Below are positions 26,899 through 35,150 of a stretch of 64,000 nt of DNA, in pieces. The stretch's first letter is position 1, and each line of letters begins with the position of its first letter. The position numbers and the translations under genes were made by a program. This DNA is from Roseiconus lacunae (GTDB taxonomy: Bacteria; Planctomycetota; Planctomycetia; Pirellulales; Pirellulaceae). The notes below the pieces were generated by a model, which was not told the origin of the DNA, did not search any database, and saw only the letters and a list, made by a program, of their open reading frames with translations. The DNA lies in contig NZ_VSZO01000015.1 in NCBI RefSeq assembly GCF_008312935.1, positions 186,001 through 250,000 on the forward strand, given 5' to 3'.

Positions 26899-26998
26899 AA
26901 AAGGGGTCAGGACTCAATAACGTGTAGCACTCGAAGAGTCATTCGGACTTGTCGACTGTTGACCTCTCGGCGCTCGTTATTGAGTCCTGACCCCTTTT
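26899..26998. repeat. Long inverted repeat with 24-base perfect arms
   Basis: 26899-26922 is exactly complementary in reverse to 26975-26998. The arms contain GGGGTCAGGACTCAATAA, a motif I recall flanking Y1/REP-type transposase genes, so this may be a transposase-less remnant (MITE-like). The transcribed hairpin ends in T residues on both sides, so it may also work as a bidirectional terminator between the SPFH operon and bcp. Confidence 0.75.
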
Positions 26999-27041
26999 TG
27001 GCTTGGCGTGGCTAATCTGAATTTCGAATGTTGACGAAGCT

Positions 27042-27911
27042 CTAGCGACCAATTTGCAGTAACAGATTGCCTGATGAAGGTAGCAGATCGATCGAGGCTT
27101 CAGACTTTAGAAGCGTGTCGATCTCCATTACCGAAAGAACCGTTTCGAGAATTTCGTCATCGGCCGCCGAGATCTCGTTGAGCGCCTTACCGACGATCAT
27201 TGGGCGGGCCGCCGAAGCTTCCGCCATCTTTTGCGAAACCCGGTAGGCCGTTTCACTCTTGATCAATCCGACACGGTTCTCGCCGTCTTGCTTCATCGCG
27301 CTGGTGACCTGGACCAGTCTCTTGACCACTTTTTCGGTGATGTTGTCGACCATCACTTGGTCTGTGAAAGCGACCTTGCGAATGTAGACCGATCCCAGTG
27401 TGTAACCCCATTTTTCTGACAGCGGAGAAACGGTCGCACGAACGGTTCGGCTGAGCGAATGACGATCCTCCAGCATTTTTTCCATTTCGAGATTGCTAAG
27501 CGTTGAAATTGTCGAGCTGGTGACATTCGCTTGGAGCGAGCCATCTGGGTTGGCATTGGTGAACAAGTAGCTTTCCGGATCGGTCACTCGCATTTCGTAC
27601 CAAATCCCAACCCCCATCGGCGTGCCCTCTTCGGAATTGACCATTTGGTTTCGCAAATAGTGCTGACGGAGTGCCGTGCTGACCACGTACGATTTTCCAA
27701 AGAACGGTACCAGTAATGCTCGCGGTCCAAACTTCATCACCGGAACTTGAAGACCCGGTTCATCGATCGTTCCAATTACTTTGCCGAACAGCGTGAAGAC
27801 GTGTGCTTGACATTCGCCGACACAGGCATAAAGCCCAAAGAAACGGGCGAACGCCAAAAATACAGGGATTGCGATCAGCCCCAAAATGAATCCACCACCA
27901 AACCATTCCAT
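27042..27911 (-). CDS. SPFH/band-7 domain membrane protein (second of a pair)
   Basis: 289 residues. An N-terminal hydrophobic segment (FILGLIAIPVFLAFARFFGLY, about 8-28) is followed by an SPFH domain (about 30-230): the YLRNQMVNSEEGTPMGVGIWYEMRVTDPESYLF region and the AFTDQVMVDNITEKVVKRL helix. SPFH proteins form membrane microdomain cages, like HflK/HflC, stomatin and QmcA. It is translated right after the other SPFH gene, 61 bases apart on the same strand, so the two probably form a heteromeric complex. AAGGACGAG ahead of the ATG is a good ribosome site. No NfeD or FtsH partner lies in the window. Confidence 0.88.
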   Translation of the reverse strand: MEWFGGGFILGLIAIPVFLAFARFFGLYACVGECQAHVFTLFGKVIGTIDEPGLQVPVMKFGPRALLVPFFGKSYVVSTALRQHYLRNQMVNSEEGTPMGVGIWYEMRVTDPESYLFTNANPDGSLQANVTSSTISTLSNLEMEKMLEDRHSLSRTVRATVSPLSEKWGYTLGSVYIRKVAFTDQVMVDNITEKVVKRLVQVTSAMKQDGENRVGLIKSETAYRVSQKMAEASAARPMIVGKALNEISAADDEILETVLSVMEIDTLLKSEASIDLLPSSGNLLLQIGR

Positions 27912-27972
27912 TGTCTCGTCCTTCTAATAAATATTCTGTGTGATTGCGATAATTCAAACCGTCGACCGGGCG

Positions 27973-28986
27973 TTACTTTGTTGCATTGCTATCGATGGTC
28001 TGCACCACGCGATGTGCGGCTTGGTACAACGGGATCTTCGCATTGCGGACATAGGCTTTCAGCGCGGGCGAGCCGCCGTTCTGTTTTATTTCGCTCAACG
28101 TGCCGGCCAATTCGCGTAGTGGCGCGACTTCCGCTTGTGCGTTGTTGGTCGCGATTTCGACCGCACGAGCACTCATCGTGATCTGCTGCTCGCTGTCGGC
28201 ACGGGCGGTGCTCAAGTCGGCGGCGACTTGATTGCGAGTGCTGTTGATTGCCGAAAGAGCCCGGTCGACTTCGGTCGGTGGGTCGATCTCGGTGATCAAC
28301 GCTGCGTCAAGCTCGATACCATAGCGGGCGGTCGTCGAGCGACATTGCTCTTCCATGTATTGATTGAGAAGAGGCAAGTTCTTACGCAGGTCGTTGATCG
28401 AGACACCCTCGGAAAGGTCGACGGCCGGTCCGGAGGATTCACCGTCGGCCGCTTCCAGTTCTTCATCGGCCAAAAGGGTTTGGCCTTTGGGGTCGACAAA
28501 GTTTGCGACGCGTTCCCGAAGCACCGAAACAAAGTACCCCATCACATGTTCTAGCGGACTGGTCACGCCAAATAGATAGGGATACAAGTTGCTTTCACTG
28601 ACGCGGTAACGTAGTTGCCCGTTGATGCCGGTCGTCAAGTTGTCTTTGGTGACCGCTTCGATCGTATCTTGAGCCTTGGACGGGTCCCACGACAGGTCCA
28701 CCGCTTGGGTCGCGACGCTCACTTTGTGGACTTGTTGCCAAGGCAATTTGAAGTAAGGTCCGCCGGGGCCAACGACACGAACTTGCGGGTATTCATAGCG
28801 GTGCTGTTCTTCGCTAGTCATCGCGTCGTCTCCAAGCTCAGTCGAAGCGACTTCGCGAAGTCGTTCGGCTTTTCCGAAACTGGTGACGACGGCGCGCTGG
28901 TCGGGGCTGACGGTATAAAATCCGCCTACCCCGCAACGAAAGAAACTGTAAACGATCAATCCTGCGATCAAGCCGATCAGTAACAT
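27973..28986 (-). CDS. SPFH/band-7 domain membrane protein (first of a pair)
   Basis: About 337 residues from ATG 28986 (MLLIGLIAGLIVYSFF), which makes the hydrophobic anchor N-terminal; a TTG start at 29061 would add 25 residues. The SPFH domain runs from about VSPDQRAVVTSFG to VRVVGPGGPYFKLPWQQ and VSVATQAVDLSWD, then the alpha-helical part with AINSTRNQVAADLSTARADS, typical of HflK-like proteins. An acidic insert (about residues 165-190, LLADEELEAADGESSGP) is extra relative to short members. It probably forms a hetero-oligomer with the downstream SPFH protein. It also follows the ankyrin gene on the same strand at 155 bases. Confidence 0.85.
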   Translation of the reverse strand: MLLIGLIAGLIVYSFFRCGVGGFYTVSPDQRAVVTSFGKAERLREVASTELGDDAMTSEEQHRYEYPQVRVVGPGGPYFKLPWQQVHKVSVATQAVDLSWDPSKAQDTIEAVTKDNLTTGINGQLRYRVSESNLYPYLFGVTSPLEHVMGYFVSVLRERVANFVDPKGQTLLADEELEAADGESSGPAVDLSEGVSINDLRKNLPLLNQYMEEQCRSTTARYGIELDAALITEIDPPTEVDRALSAINSTRNQVAADLSTARADSEQQITMSARAVEIATNNAQAEVAPLRELAGTLSEIKQNGGSPALKAYVRNAKIPLYQAAHRVVQTIDSNATK

Positions 28987-29141
28987 GAGTGAATCTCTGG
29001 CGGCAGAAAGTTTGAAGCTAGTTGCCAACCGTAGCACGCAGCCAATCGCTCGGTCGGTCAAGCATTTTTAGCCAGACCGAATTCATTGATTGTTTCATCA
29101 ACTGGCAATCAGGATCGCGTCCGCCAAGACGAATAATCGAT

Positions 29142-30677
29142 TCAGTCCGACCAAGCCGGACCCGAACGGGTCCACATTTCAGGCTTGATTCCCGCTGACT
29201 CCAGGGCGCGCGAGATTGCGGCAATGGTCAATTGGTTCGGTTTAAAGGATCCCGGACGCTTCCCCTGGGCGACTTGCAGCGGGGTGCTGCCAAGCGAGTT
29301 TTTTCGATTCCACCGGTGCGGATCTGCACCGAGTTCCATGAATCGCTCCACCACTCGGGCAAAACTGCGGTACGCCGCGCCGTGAATGACCGTTTCACCG
29401 TGGGCATCGACGTCATCGATCGTCGCACCCCAACGGACTAGACGATCGATCATCGCCAATGTTTCATCTTCGAAACCGGGATACTCGTCGGCAACAAAGA
29501 CCCCGACGCCGGCGGCCGCTAACATCGGTGTGGTGCCATCGGCGTTCGCGAGGGTTACGTCGGCGCCCAAGCCGACGAGTACATCGGCGTACGCGACGTC
29601 ATTGGTGAACGCCGCGAACAACAGCGGTGTGCCGCCTTTGGGATTCAGCTTGGCTTTGGCGTATCGCCCACGTTCGAGTTGAAGATTGACGTCGGCACCA
29701 CGAGCGACCAACTCTTTAGCAAACGCGAGACTACCCAGCGTTCCCGAGCCAACCGGCGGAGGGTCACCGTCGGGGTTGTCACCGCGCGGAGGACGACGGA
29801 CCCAACTGAGCGCGTGAAGCGGTGCAAAACCACTCCGTTGGTCGTTCGGATCGGCGCCACGGTCGATCAGTTCGATCGCCAGTTGAAAGTGCGCGCTTTC
29901 AACGGCCAACATGAGCGGGGACATTCCCTTACGAGGGGCGCGGCCAGAAGCGTTTATCGGGTTCATGCGGTCGTTGACATCCGCCCCGGCGTCCAGCAAT
30001 CGGTGCACGACGTCGGAGTGGCCTTGCCGGGCGGCGAAGTGCAGGGCGGTGAAACCGCTACGCAATCTCACATCAAGTTCCGCTCCGGCGATTAACAAAG
30101 CGTCTACGACCGGTTCGTGCCCTGCCGCGGCTGCCCACATCAATGCGGTTTGTTTGTCACGCTGCCTTTGATTGACATCGGCACCGCGATCGATCAATGC
30201 TCGAACCAACGCATGATCGCCAAGGCGTGACGCATGCATCAGATATGTTTCATCGCCCGCGGTGGCTCCTTTTGCGTTGGCGCCGGCATCGAGGAGTCTC
30301 TTTGCCGTCGCATACGACCCGTAACGACAAGCGATCGCGAGTGGCGTGACGTCGTATTTATTTGGAACATCAACTTCGACGCCTGCCTCGATCAACGCAT
30401 CGATACTGGGTTGATCCTGATGGTAGACAGCCCAGTGAAGCGCCGTCGTGCCATCGGGTTGTTGGACATTCGGATCGGCTCCACTTCGCAGCTTTAGCTT
30501 GAGATTCACCCACTCAGATCGCTCGGCAAGATCGGCGAGCGACGGAGCATCGGTTGGGGAATCGGCAGCCAGTGCAAAACCCTCGAGCATCACACAAATC
30601 GCAACGCCACAAATCAGACAACGTAGTACGACGGTGAATCCTGAGTCAACGTTCGCGGGAGGGCATTGTGACTGCAT
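29142..30677 (-). CDS. Exported ankyrin-repeat protein
   Basis: 511 residues. A hydrophobic N-terminus with VVLRCLICGVAICVML and an ALAADS-like cleavage site (about residue 39) indicates export. About ten ankyrin repeats follow from residue 45 on, with the consensus G.TALHWAV.., G.TPLA.A.R.G and G.DVN recurring about every 33 residues; one longer linker (PPRGDNPDGDPPPVGSGT, about 310) separates two groups. Ankyrin repeats are protein-binding scaffolds; no catalytic domain is apparent. It is co-directional with the UTP-glucose pyrophosphorylase (63 bases before) and could be co-transcribed, but no functional link is clear. Confidence 0.88.
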   Translation of the reverse strand: MQSQCPPANVDSGFTVVLRCLICGVAICVMLEGFALAADSPTDAPSLADLAERSEWVNLKLKLRSGADPNVQQPDGTTALHWAVYHQDQPSIDALIEAGVEVDVPNKYDVTPLAIACRYGSYATAKRLLDAGANAKGATAGDETYLMHASRLGDHALVRALIDRGADVNQRQRDKQTALMWAAAAGHEPVVDALLIAGAELDVRLRSGFTALHFAARQGHSDVVHRLLDAGADVNDRMNPINASGRAPRKGMSPLMLAVESAHFQLAIELIDRGADPNDQRSGFAPLHALSWVRRPPRGDNPDGDPPPVGSGTLGSLAFAKELVARGADVNLQLERGRYAKAKLNPKGGTPLLFAAFTNDVAYADVLVGLGADVTLANADGTTPMLAAAGVGVFVADEYPGFEDETLAMIDRLVRWGATIDDVDAHGETVIHGAAYRSFARVVERFMELGADPHRWNRKNSLGSTPLQVAQGKRPGSFKPNQLTIAAISRALESAGIKPEMWTRSGPAWSD

Positions 30678-30740
30678 GATCTAGACGATGGAAATGCGTG
30701 CGGTTCGGAAAGTGATTCCAAACCACTATGATACCGCATC

Positions 30741-32108
30741 TCAGATCGCGTGTTTGCCGTTGTACGTCCCTGCTTTCACGGTTGCGAGCGATTCCGAGCC
30801 TGTCAGCGTGACGTTGCCATCGATGATGACGTCGGATTCAAAAGATAGATTACCCTCGACAGTGAGCGTTTCGCAGTTTTTCAGCGATGGCGCAACGGGA
30901 ATGCGTTCCTGAAGATCGGCGATCTTTTTGAAGTATCGATCGTCCAATTTGATTTCCGGCGGAGCCCCTTGGCGTGATTGGATCAGACCGACAGAGTGAT
31001 CCGAGTGAACTTCGTAAGCATCGCTACGGACGGCGAGTAGATCGCCGGTGGTCTTAACGGGCGCGAACCTAGATCGTGGCACACGGATCGCGTCGGTGTT
31101 TGGCAACGTTTCGATCGCCGCGCCCATCGCGGTTTCTAATTGGAAAACTTTGGTCGAATGAGCATTCTTGGGATCGACCGTTTTGCGATTGGTGATCGTC
31201 GGCAACGAGACGGTGCCGTCGCCTTGCTCAAGGTATTCGTTCAACTGGTGCAGGTCGATCCACAAGTTGTTCGTGTTGAAATAGCGATGTCGTGTGATGT
31301 CTTGGAACTGATCCTCTTCGTCTGGATGGCACTGCGCTTTCTCGCGAAGCAACAAACCTCCGTCGGCATCCTGTGCTAAGTGGCCACCTTTGCGATCGGC
31401 GGCGGTGCGATCGGCGACTTCCATCATGAAAGACGCTCCGCTGCGGATAAAGTGACCAAGGATTCGCAGATCAAGCGTCGCACCAAGGTTGTCGGCGTTA
31501 GAAACAAACAGATAGCGCCGGCCTTGCTTGAGCAGCGTTTGCAACGTCCCGCTAGTAACGAGCGCGGCGTAGATATCCCCGTGCCCCGGCGGGCACCATT
31601 GCATCGACGGATCGTCCGGCCATTCCGCTGGCATCAAGCTTTCCGCATCAATCTTTGGAACCTGGTGCTGCAGGAAAGAGATCACGTCCACGTCGCCACT
31701 AAATGCGTTGACGGCAGCGGCCGTTTGTTGTTCGGTTGAAAAGCTATTCATCAAAACCAGAGGAATGCCGAGCGATTGATTTTGACGAAGGATCAATTCC
31801 AGGAATGTGTCGTCGCCACGAACAGGTAGCAGCGATTTTGGACCATCAAGCCCCATCGACGTTCCCAACCCACCGTTTAACTTCAGCACGGCGGTCGACG
31901 CGAGGTGGTCGCGGCCGAACGATTCCAACGAGGCGTCCAGGGCATCGGCGTCGGTGACCGAGTCGACCGGTTCGATGTCGGCTTCGCGGATCGTCGCTTC
32001 CTCTCCGCTACAAAGATGGTCGTAGTGCTGACGAAAAATCTGGACGACGATGTCGGGCGTGTCGGCTTCGGCAAGTTTGGTGGCAACGGCGTCCCAGTTG
32101 GCTGACAT
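30741..32108 (-). CDS. UTP-glucose-1-phosphate uridylyltransferase (eukaryote-type UDPGP family)
   Basis: 455 residues. The nucleotide-binding motif KLNGGLGTSMGLDGPKSLL (about 77-95) is diagnostic for the UDPGP family of plants, fungi and animals, not for bacterial GalU. It would make UDP-glucose from UTP and glucose-1-phosphate for polysaccharide and glycogen synthesis. Typical blocks LMNSFSTE, the GHGDIYAALVTSG segment and FVSNADNLGATLD are present. The C-terminus has left-handed beta-helix-like strands (VEGNLSFESDVIIDGNVTL). ATG 32108. UDP-N-acetylhexosamine specificity cannot be ruled out. The neighbour on the same strand upstream is endonuclease III, 159 bases away. Confidence 0.9.
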   Translation of the reverse strand: MSANWDAVATKLAEADTPDIVVQIFRQHYDHLCSGEEATIREADIEPVDSVTDADALDASLESFGRDHLASTAVLKLNGGLGTSMGLDGPKSLLPVRGDDTFLELILRQNQSLGIPLVLMNSFSTEQQTAAAVNAFSGDVDVISFLQHQVPKIDAESLMPAEWPDDPSMQWCPPGHGDIYAALVTSGTLQTLLKQGRRYLFVSNADNLGATLDLRILGHFIRSGASFMMEVADRTAADRKGGHLAQDADGGLLLREKAQCHPDEEDQFQDITRHRYFNTNNLWIDLHQLNEYLEQGDGTVSLPTITNRKTVDPKNAHSTKVFQLETAMGAAIETLPNTDAIRVPRSRFAPVKTTGDLLAVRSDAYEVHSDHSVGLIQSRQGAPPEIKLDDRYFKKIADLQERIPVAPSLKNCETLTVEGNLSFESDVIIDGNVTLTGSESLATVKAGTYNGKHAI

Positions 32109-32180
32109 TGGTTCTTCGTGATTGGTGTAAACAGAACAGGGCGAGTGCCCAATCGTTTGAACATACGGGTTCAGGGCATC

Positions 32181-32240
32181 AACCGACGGGCGTTAGCCCC
32201 GGTGATCGCACCGAAACTGTGGCTAACGCCATGCGGCTAA
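32181..32240. repeat. Dispersed palindrome (REP-like), copy 3
   Basis: Left arm at about 32182-32203 (CCGACGGGCGTTAGCC core) and inverted right arm at 32214-32238, close to each other in a short hairpin-forming unit. It lies between nth and the uridylyltransferase gene. Confidence 0.65.
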
Positions 32241-32267
32241 ACCTGCAAATCGATTTGGAACGAAGCA

Positions 32268-32921
32268 CTAGGCCTTTTTCGTTTCGACCGGCCGTTTGCG
32301 ATTGGGGTACAGTTCGCGACAAATCGCACATCGCGTGCCATCACATCCTCGTGCCGTACAGTGCTCGCGGCCATAGAAGATGATTTGCAAATGAAGTTTA
32401 TTCCATGACGTTTCGGGGAACAGTTTCTTCAAATCGGCTTCGGTTTGGGAGACATTCTTTCCATTAGTCAGGCCCCAACGCTGTGCGAGTCGATGGATGT
32501 GTGTGTCGACCGGAAATGCCGGGTGACCGAACGCTTGGCTCATCACGACACTGGCCGTTTTGTGGCCAACGCCTGGCAGTAATTCGAGCGCCTCGAACGT
32601 TTCCGGGACGCGGCCATTGTGTTCGGTCTCGATGATCTCGGATAGGCGGGCCAGGCTTTTCGCTTTTTGTTTGGAAAGCCCCAGCGGACGAATGATCTCC
32701 AGGATTTGCTGTTCGCCAAGTTTCCACATCGCTTTTGCGGTGGGCGCTTGCCGGAAGAGTTCCGGCGTGATTTCGTTGACCTTTTTATCGGTGCACTGTG
32801 CACTGAGCACGACGGCCACGAGCAGCGTGAATGGATCGGCGTGATCAAGTGGGATCGGCGTTTCCGGATAAAGTTCTTCGAGCCGCTCGAGAACTCGAGC
32901 GGCACGTTCTTTCTTAAGCAT
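32268..32921 (-). CDS. nth: Endonuclease III (DNA glycosylase/AP lyase)
   Basis: 217 residues, close to the E. coli length of 211. It excises oxidised pyrimidines. The helix-hairpin-helix motif LLPGVGHKTA has the catalytic lysine K121, and D139 in PVDTHIHRL completes the active pair. Four cysteines for the C-terminal 4Fe-4S cluster are C188, C193, C198 and C201, spaced C-X4-C-X4-C-X2-C rather than the classical C-X6-C-X2-C-X5-C, so cluster binding is uncertain. ATG 32921. It starts 15 bases after the ruvB stop on the same strand, so ruvB and nth are probably one repair operon. Confidence 0.93.
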   Translation of the reverse strand: MLKKERAARVLERLEELYPETPIPLDHADPFTLLVAVVLSAQCTDKKVNEITPELFRQAPTAKAMWKLGEQQILEIIRPLGLSKQKAKSLARLSEIIETEHNGRVPETFEALELLPGVGHKTASVVMSQAFGHPAFPVDTHIHRLAQRWGLTNGKNVSQTEADLKKLFPETSWNKLHLQIIFYGREHCTARGCDGTRCAICRELYPNRKRPVETKKA

Positions 32922-32936
32922 CGTCGAATCGGAAAC

Positions 32937-34055
32937 TTACGAGTTCAGCGGCGGTTGCATTTTCAAATGTTCAAACGCTTTGGTCGTCGCGATACGTCCC
33001 CTTCGCGTTCGGACGATCAATTCGCTTCGCAACAAAAACGGTTCGACTTCGTCTTCCAGGGTATCGCTGCTGACGTTCATGGTGTGCGCGATTGCTTCTA
33101 ATCCGCTCGGTCCGCCGGCGAACACACGGATCAAGGTTTCCAGGTAGTTTCGGTCCTGTTTGTCGAGCCCCAAACGATCGATGCCGATCATGTCCAACGC
33201 GTCTCTAGCGACGCCGATGGTGACAATCCCTTTGGCGCGGACTTGGGCATAATCTCGAACCCAATGCAAACGGTTGTTGGCCAGTCGCGGAGTGCTCCGC
33301 GAACGTCGCGCGATTTCGGCCGCGGCGGCTTGCTCGACTTCGATCGAAAGCTTCTTGGCATTACGAAGCACCAGATCGGTGAGCTGGTTTTCGGAGTACC
33401 AGCCCAGGTGTTCGCGGATTTGGAATCGATCACGAAGCGGTGCGCTCAACATCCCTGCGCGGGTTGTCGCGCCGATCAGTGTGAACGGTTGCAGTTCGAA
33501 ATTCAGAGTTCTTGCGTTGACGCCTTCGCCGAGGACGATATCGATCCGGTAGTCTTCCATCGCCGTGTAAAGGTATTCTTCAACGGCCTTGGGGACGCGG
33601 TGGATCTCGTCAATGAACAACACGCTATGCGAGGAAACATTGGTTAGGTAGGGCAGCAGGTCTTTGGGGGCGCTTAACCCGGCGCCGTTTGCCATTTGGA
33701 TCGTCGTTCCCATCTCTGCGGGGATGACCGTCGCAAATGTCGTTTTGCCCAACCCCGGCGGTCCGTCAAAAAGCACGTGACCGAGTGGTTCGCTGCGACG
33801 CATCGCGGCTCCGATGGCGATTTTCAATCGTTCGATGACGTCGCGTTGTCCGACCATTTCGTCCAGACGCGTCGGCCGTAATTTGCCGTCGTTCTCGTCC
33901 GGCGAAGGGTTCAGCCCATCGGAACCATCCGGCGTGTCGGGGGGATCGGGGGTATCCATCGATTTTGCGGACGAGCCACCCAGTTTTTCGGGGGTTGCGT
34001 CCTGGTCACCGGGGTCTCGGGGATCCGATTGTTGGTAGACTGCCTCGCGAGCCAT
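32937..34055 (-). CDS. ruvB: Holliday junction branch migration helicase RuvB
   Basis: 372 residues; E. coli RuvB has 336. The AAA+ motor shows Walker A GPPGLGKTT (98-106), Walker B FIDEIHR, and the sensor/arginine segment SAPLRDRFQI, followed by the winged-helix end (TRRGRIATTKAFEHL). RuvB drives branch migration with RuvA and RuvC; neither is in the window. The first 57 residues are an acidic Asp/Pro/Ser-rich extension before the normal start (about LRPTRLDEMVGQ), as seen in some planctomycete proteins. The ATG 34055 lies about 100 bases from the divergent ECF sigma gene, so their promoters may interact. Confidence 0.97.
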   Translation of the reverse strand: MAREAVYQQSDPRDPGDQDATPEKLGGSSAKSMDTPDPPDTPDGSDGLNPSPDENDGKLRPTRLDEMVGQRDVIERLKIAIGAAMRRSEPLGHVLFDGPPGLGKTTFATVIPAEMGTTIQMANGAGLSAPKDLLPYLTNVSSHSVLFIDEIHRVPKAVEEYLYTAMEDYRIDIVLGEGVNARTLNFELQPFTLIGATTRAGMLSAPLRDRFQIREHLGWYSENQLTDLVLRNAKKLSIEVEQAAAAEIARRSRSTPRLANNRLHWVRDYAQVRAKGIVTIGVARDALDMIGIDRLGLDKQDRNYLETLIRVFAGGPSGLEAIAHTMNVSSDTLEDEVEPFLLRSELIVRTRRGRIATTKAFEHLKMQPPLNS

Positions 34056-34158
34056 TTGGTCTTCCGTCCGTGCAATTCCACGTGGTTTACATTGTCTGCC
34101 CTGTTTTACCCGAAACCTCCATTCTCGTCGGCGCGTCCTTGCAGATTAAATCTTGGTC

Positions 34159-34740
34159 ATGAGCGAATCTTCAGCGAATTCAGCCCCCATCGACGTCTCG
34201 GATCCTGCGATCATCGCCAAGTACGAACCCTACTTGAGAATGTTGGCACGCACACGGATGCGGCAAGCCTATCAGGCGAAGATCGGTGCATCGGACATGG
34301 TTCAGCAAGCGATGATGCAAGCAGTCGCCGGATTCGATGGTTTTCGCGGCGGCACCGAAGCCGAGTTAATGGCGTGGCTGCGAAAGATTCTGGCGCATCA
34401 CCTTTGCCACCTCGATCGTGACCTGCATCGTGACAAACGTGACATCCGACGAGAGCAGTCGATGGAGCAGAAACTGACTGCGTCCTCGATGCGTCTGGAA
34501 GGCCTGCTCGCCGGCAGTGACCAAACGCCCAGTCAAAACGTAGTGCTCGGCGAGAGCGTGGTGCAAATCAGTCAAGCGATCGCACGGTTGCCAGACCCCC
34601 AAGCGGACGCGGTGCGTTTGCATTACCTCGAAGGGATGAAGTTGAGTGAAGTCGCCGACGAGTTAGGCAAATCCACTGGCGCGATCGCCGGCCTCCTGCA
34701 CCGAGGCATGAAGGCGCTCCGCAAACAACTCGGCGAGTGA
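34159..34740 (+). CDS. ECF-type RNA polymerase sigma factor
   Basis: 193 residues from ATG 34159 (MSESSANSAP). Sigma region 2 covers about residues 20-90 (KIGASDMVQQAMMQAVAGFD, then WLRKILAHHLCHLDRDL) and region 4 about 135-190 (ADAVRLHYLEGMKLSEVADE, then GAIAGLLHRGMKALRK). There is no region 1 or 3, as in the ECF group common in planctomycetes. No anti-sigma gene is next to it. It stands 410 bases ahead of the giant surface-protein gene on the same strand and may control that gene, but this is inference from position. A TTG two codons upstream (34153) is not needed. The 34741 region downstream has no clear terminator. Confidence 0.93.
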   Translation: MSESSANSAPIDVSDPAIIAKYEPYLRMLARTRMRQAYQAKIGASDMVQQAMMQAVAGFDGFRGGTEAELMAWLRKILAHHLCHLDRDLHRDKRDIRREQSMEQKLTASSMRLEGLLAGSDQTPSQNVVLGESVVQISQAIARLPDPQADAVRLHYLEGMKLSEVADELGKSTGAIAGLLHRGMKALRKQLGE

Positions 34741-35150
34741 CCGAAAAGGCAGTAATCGCGCGAGGAGTGACCGTGCGGGGAGTGACTGCGAAGCCATCGA
34801 TCAAGTTTACTTCGTCTTGAGTCGCCTTCGAGCTTAGTGAGGCTCGCGAATGCTTCTGCGGTGACTCGATCTGCTTTCGTGCGACGTCGATTGAACGCTG
34901 GGAATTTTACATCTCCTGGACGAAAATCGACCAATTTCTTAGACGCTGATGTCCCGCGAGGGGCGAGTGGGGCCAACCACTGGCAATCTGGGTGAAAAAT
35001 CCCCACAGGTGTGGAAATTTGCACACTCTGCAAGCGTTCATCCTTGCTACTCTTAGGAGATTCGTTCGCTCCCCTCAGGCGTTGGGGCTTCGCCGGTGGC
35101 GGGCGTCAGGTTTTTGCATCTGTTGTCTAACCTCGTTTATCGCTGCATCG
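34741..35150. other. Intergenic stretch between the ECF sigma gene and the giant gene
   Basis: No gene is supported. This 410-base stretch must hold the promoter of the giant gene. I see no clear -35/-10 pair. Short GC-rich hairpins occur near 35070-35100 (CCCC...GGGG), but I could not show function. Confidence 0.35.

Noticed and set aside
29000-29061. TTG 29061 start of the first SPFH protein
   Set aside because: ATG 28986 places the membrane anchor at the N-terminus as usual for the family.
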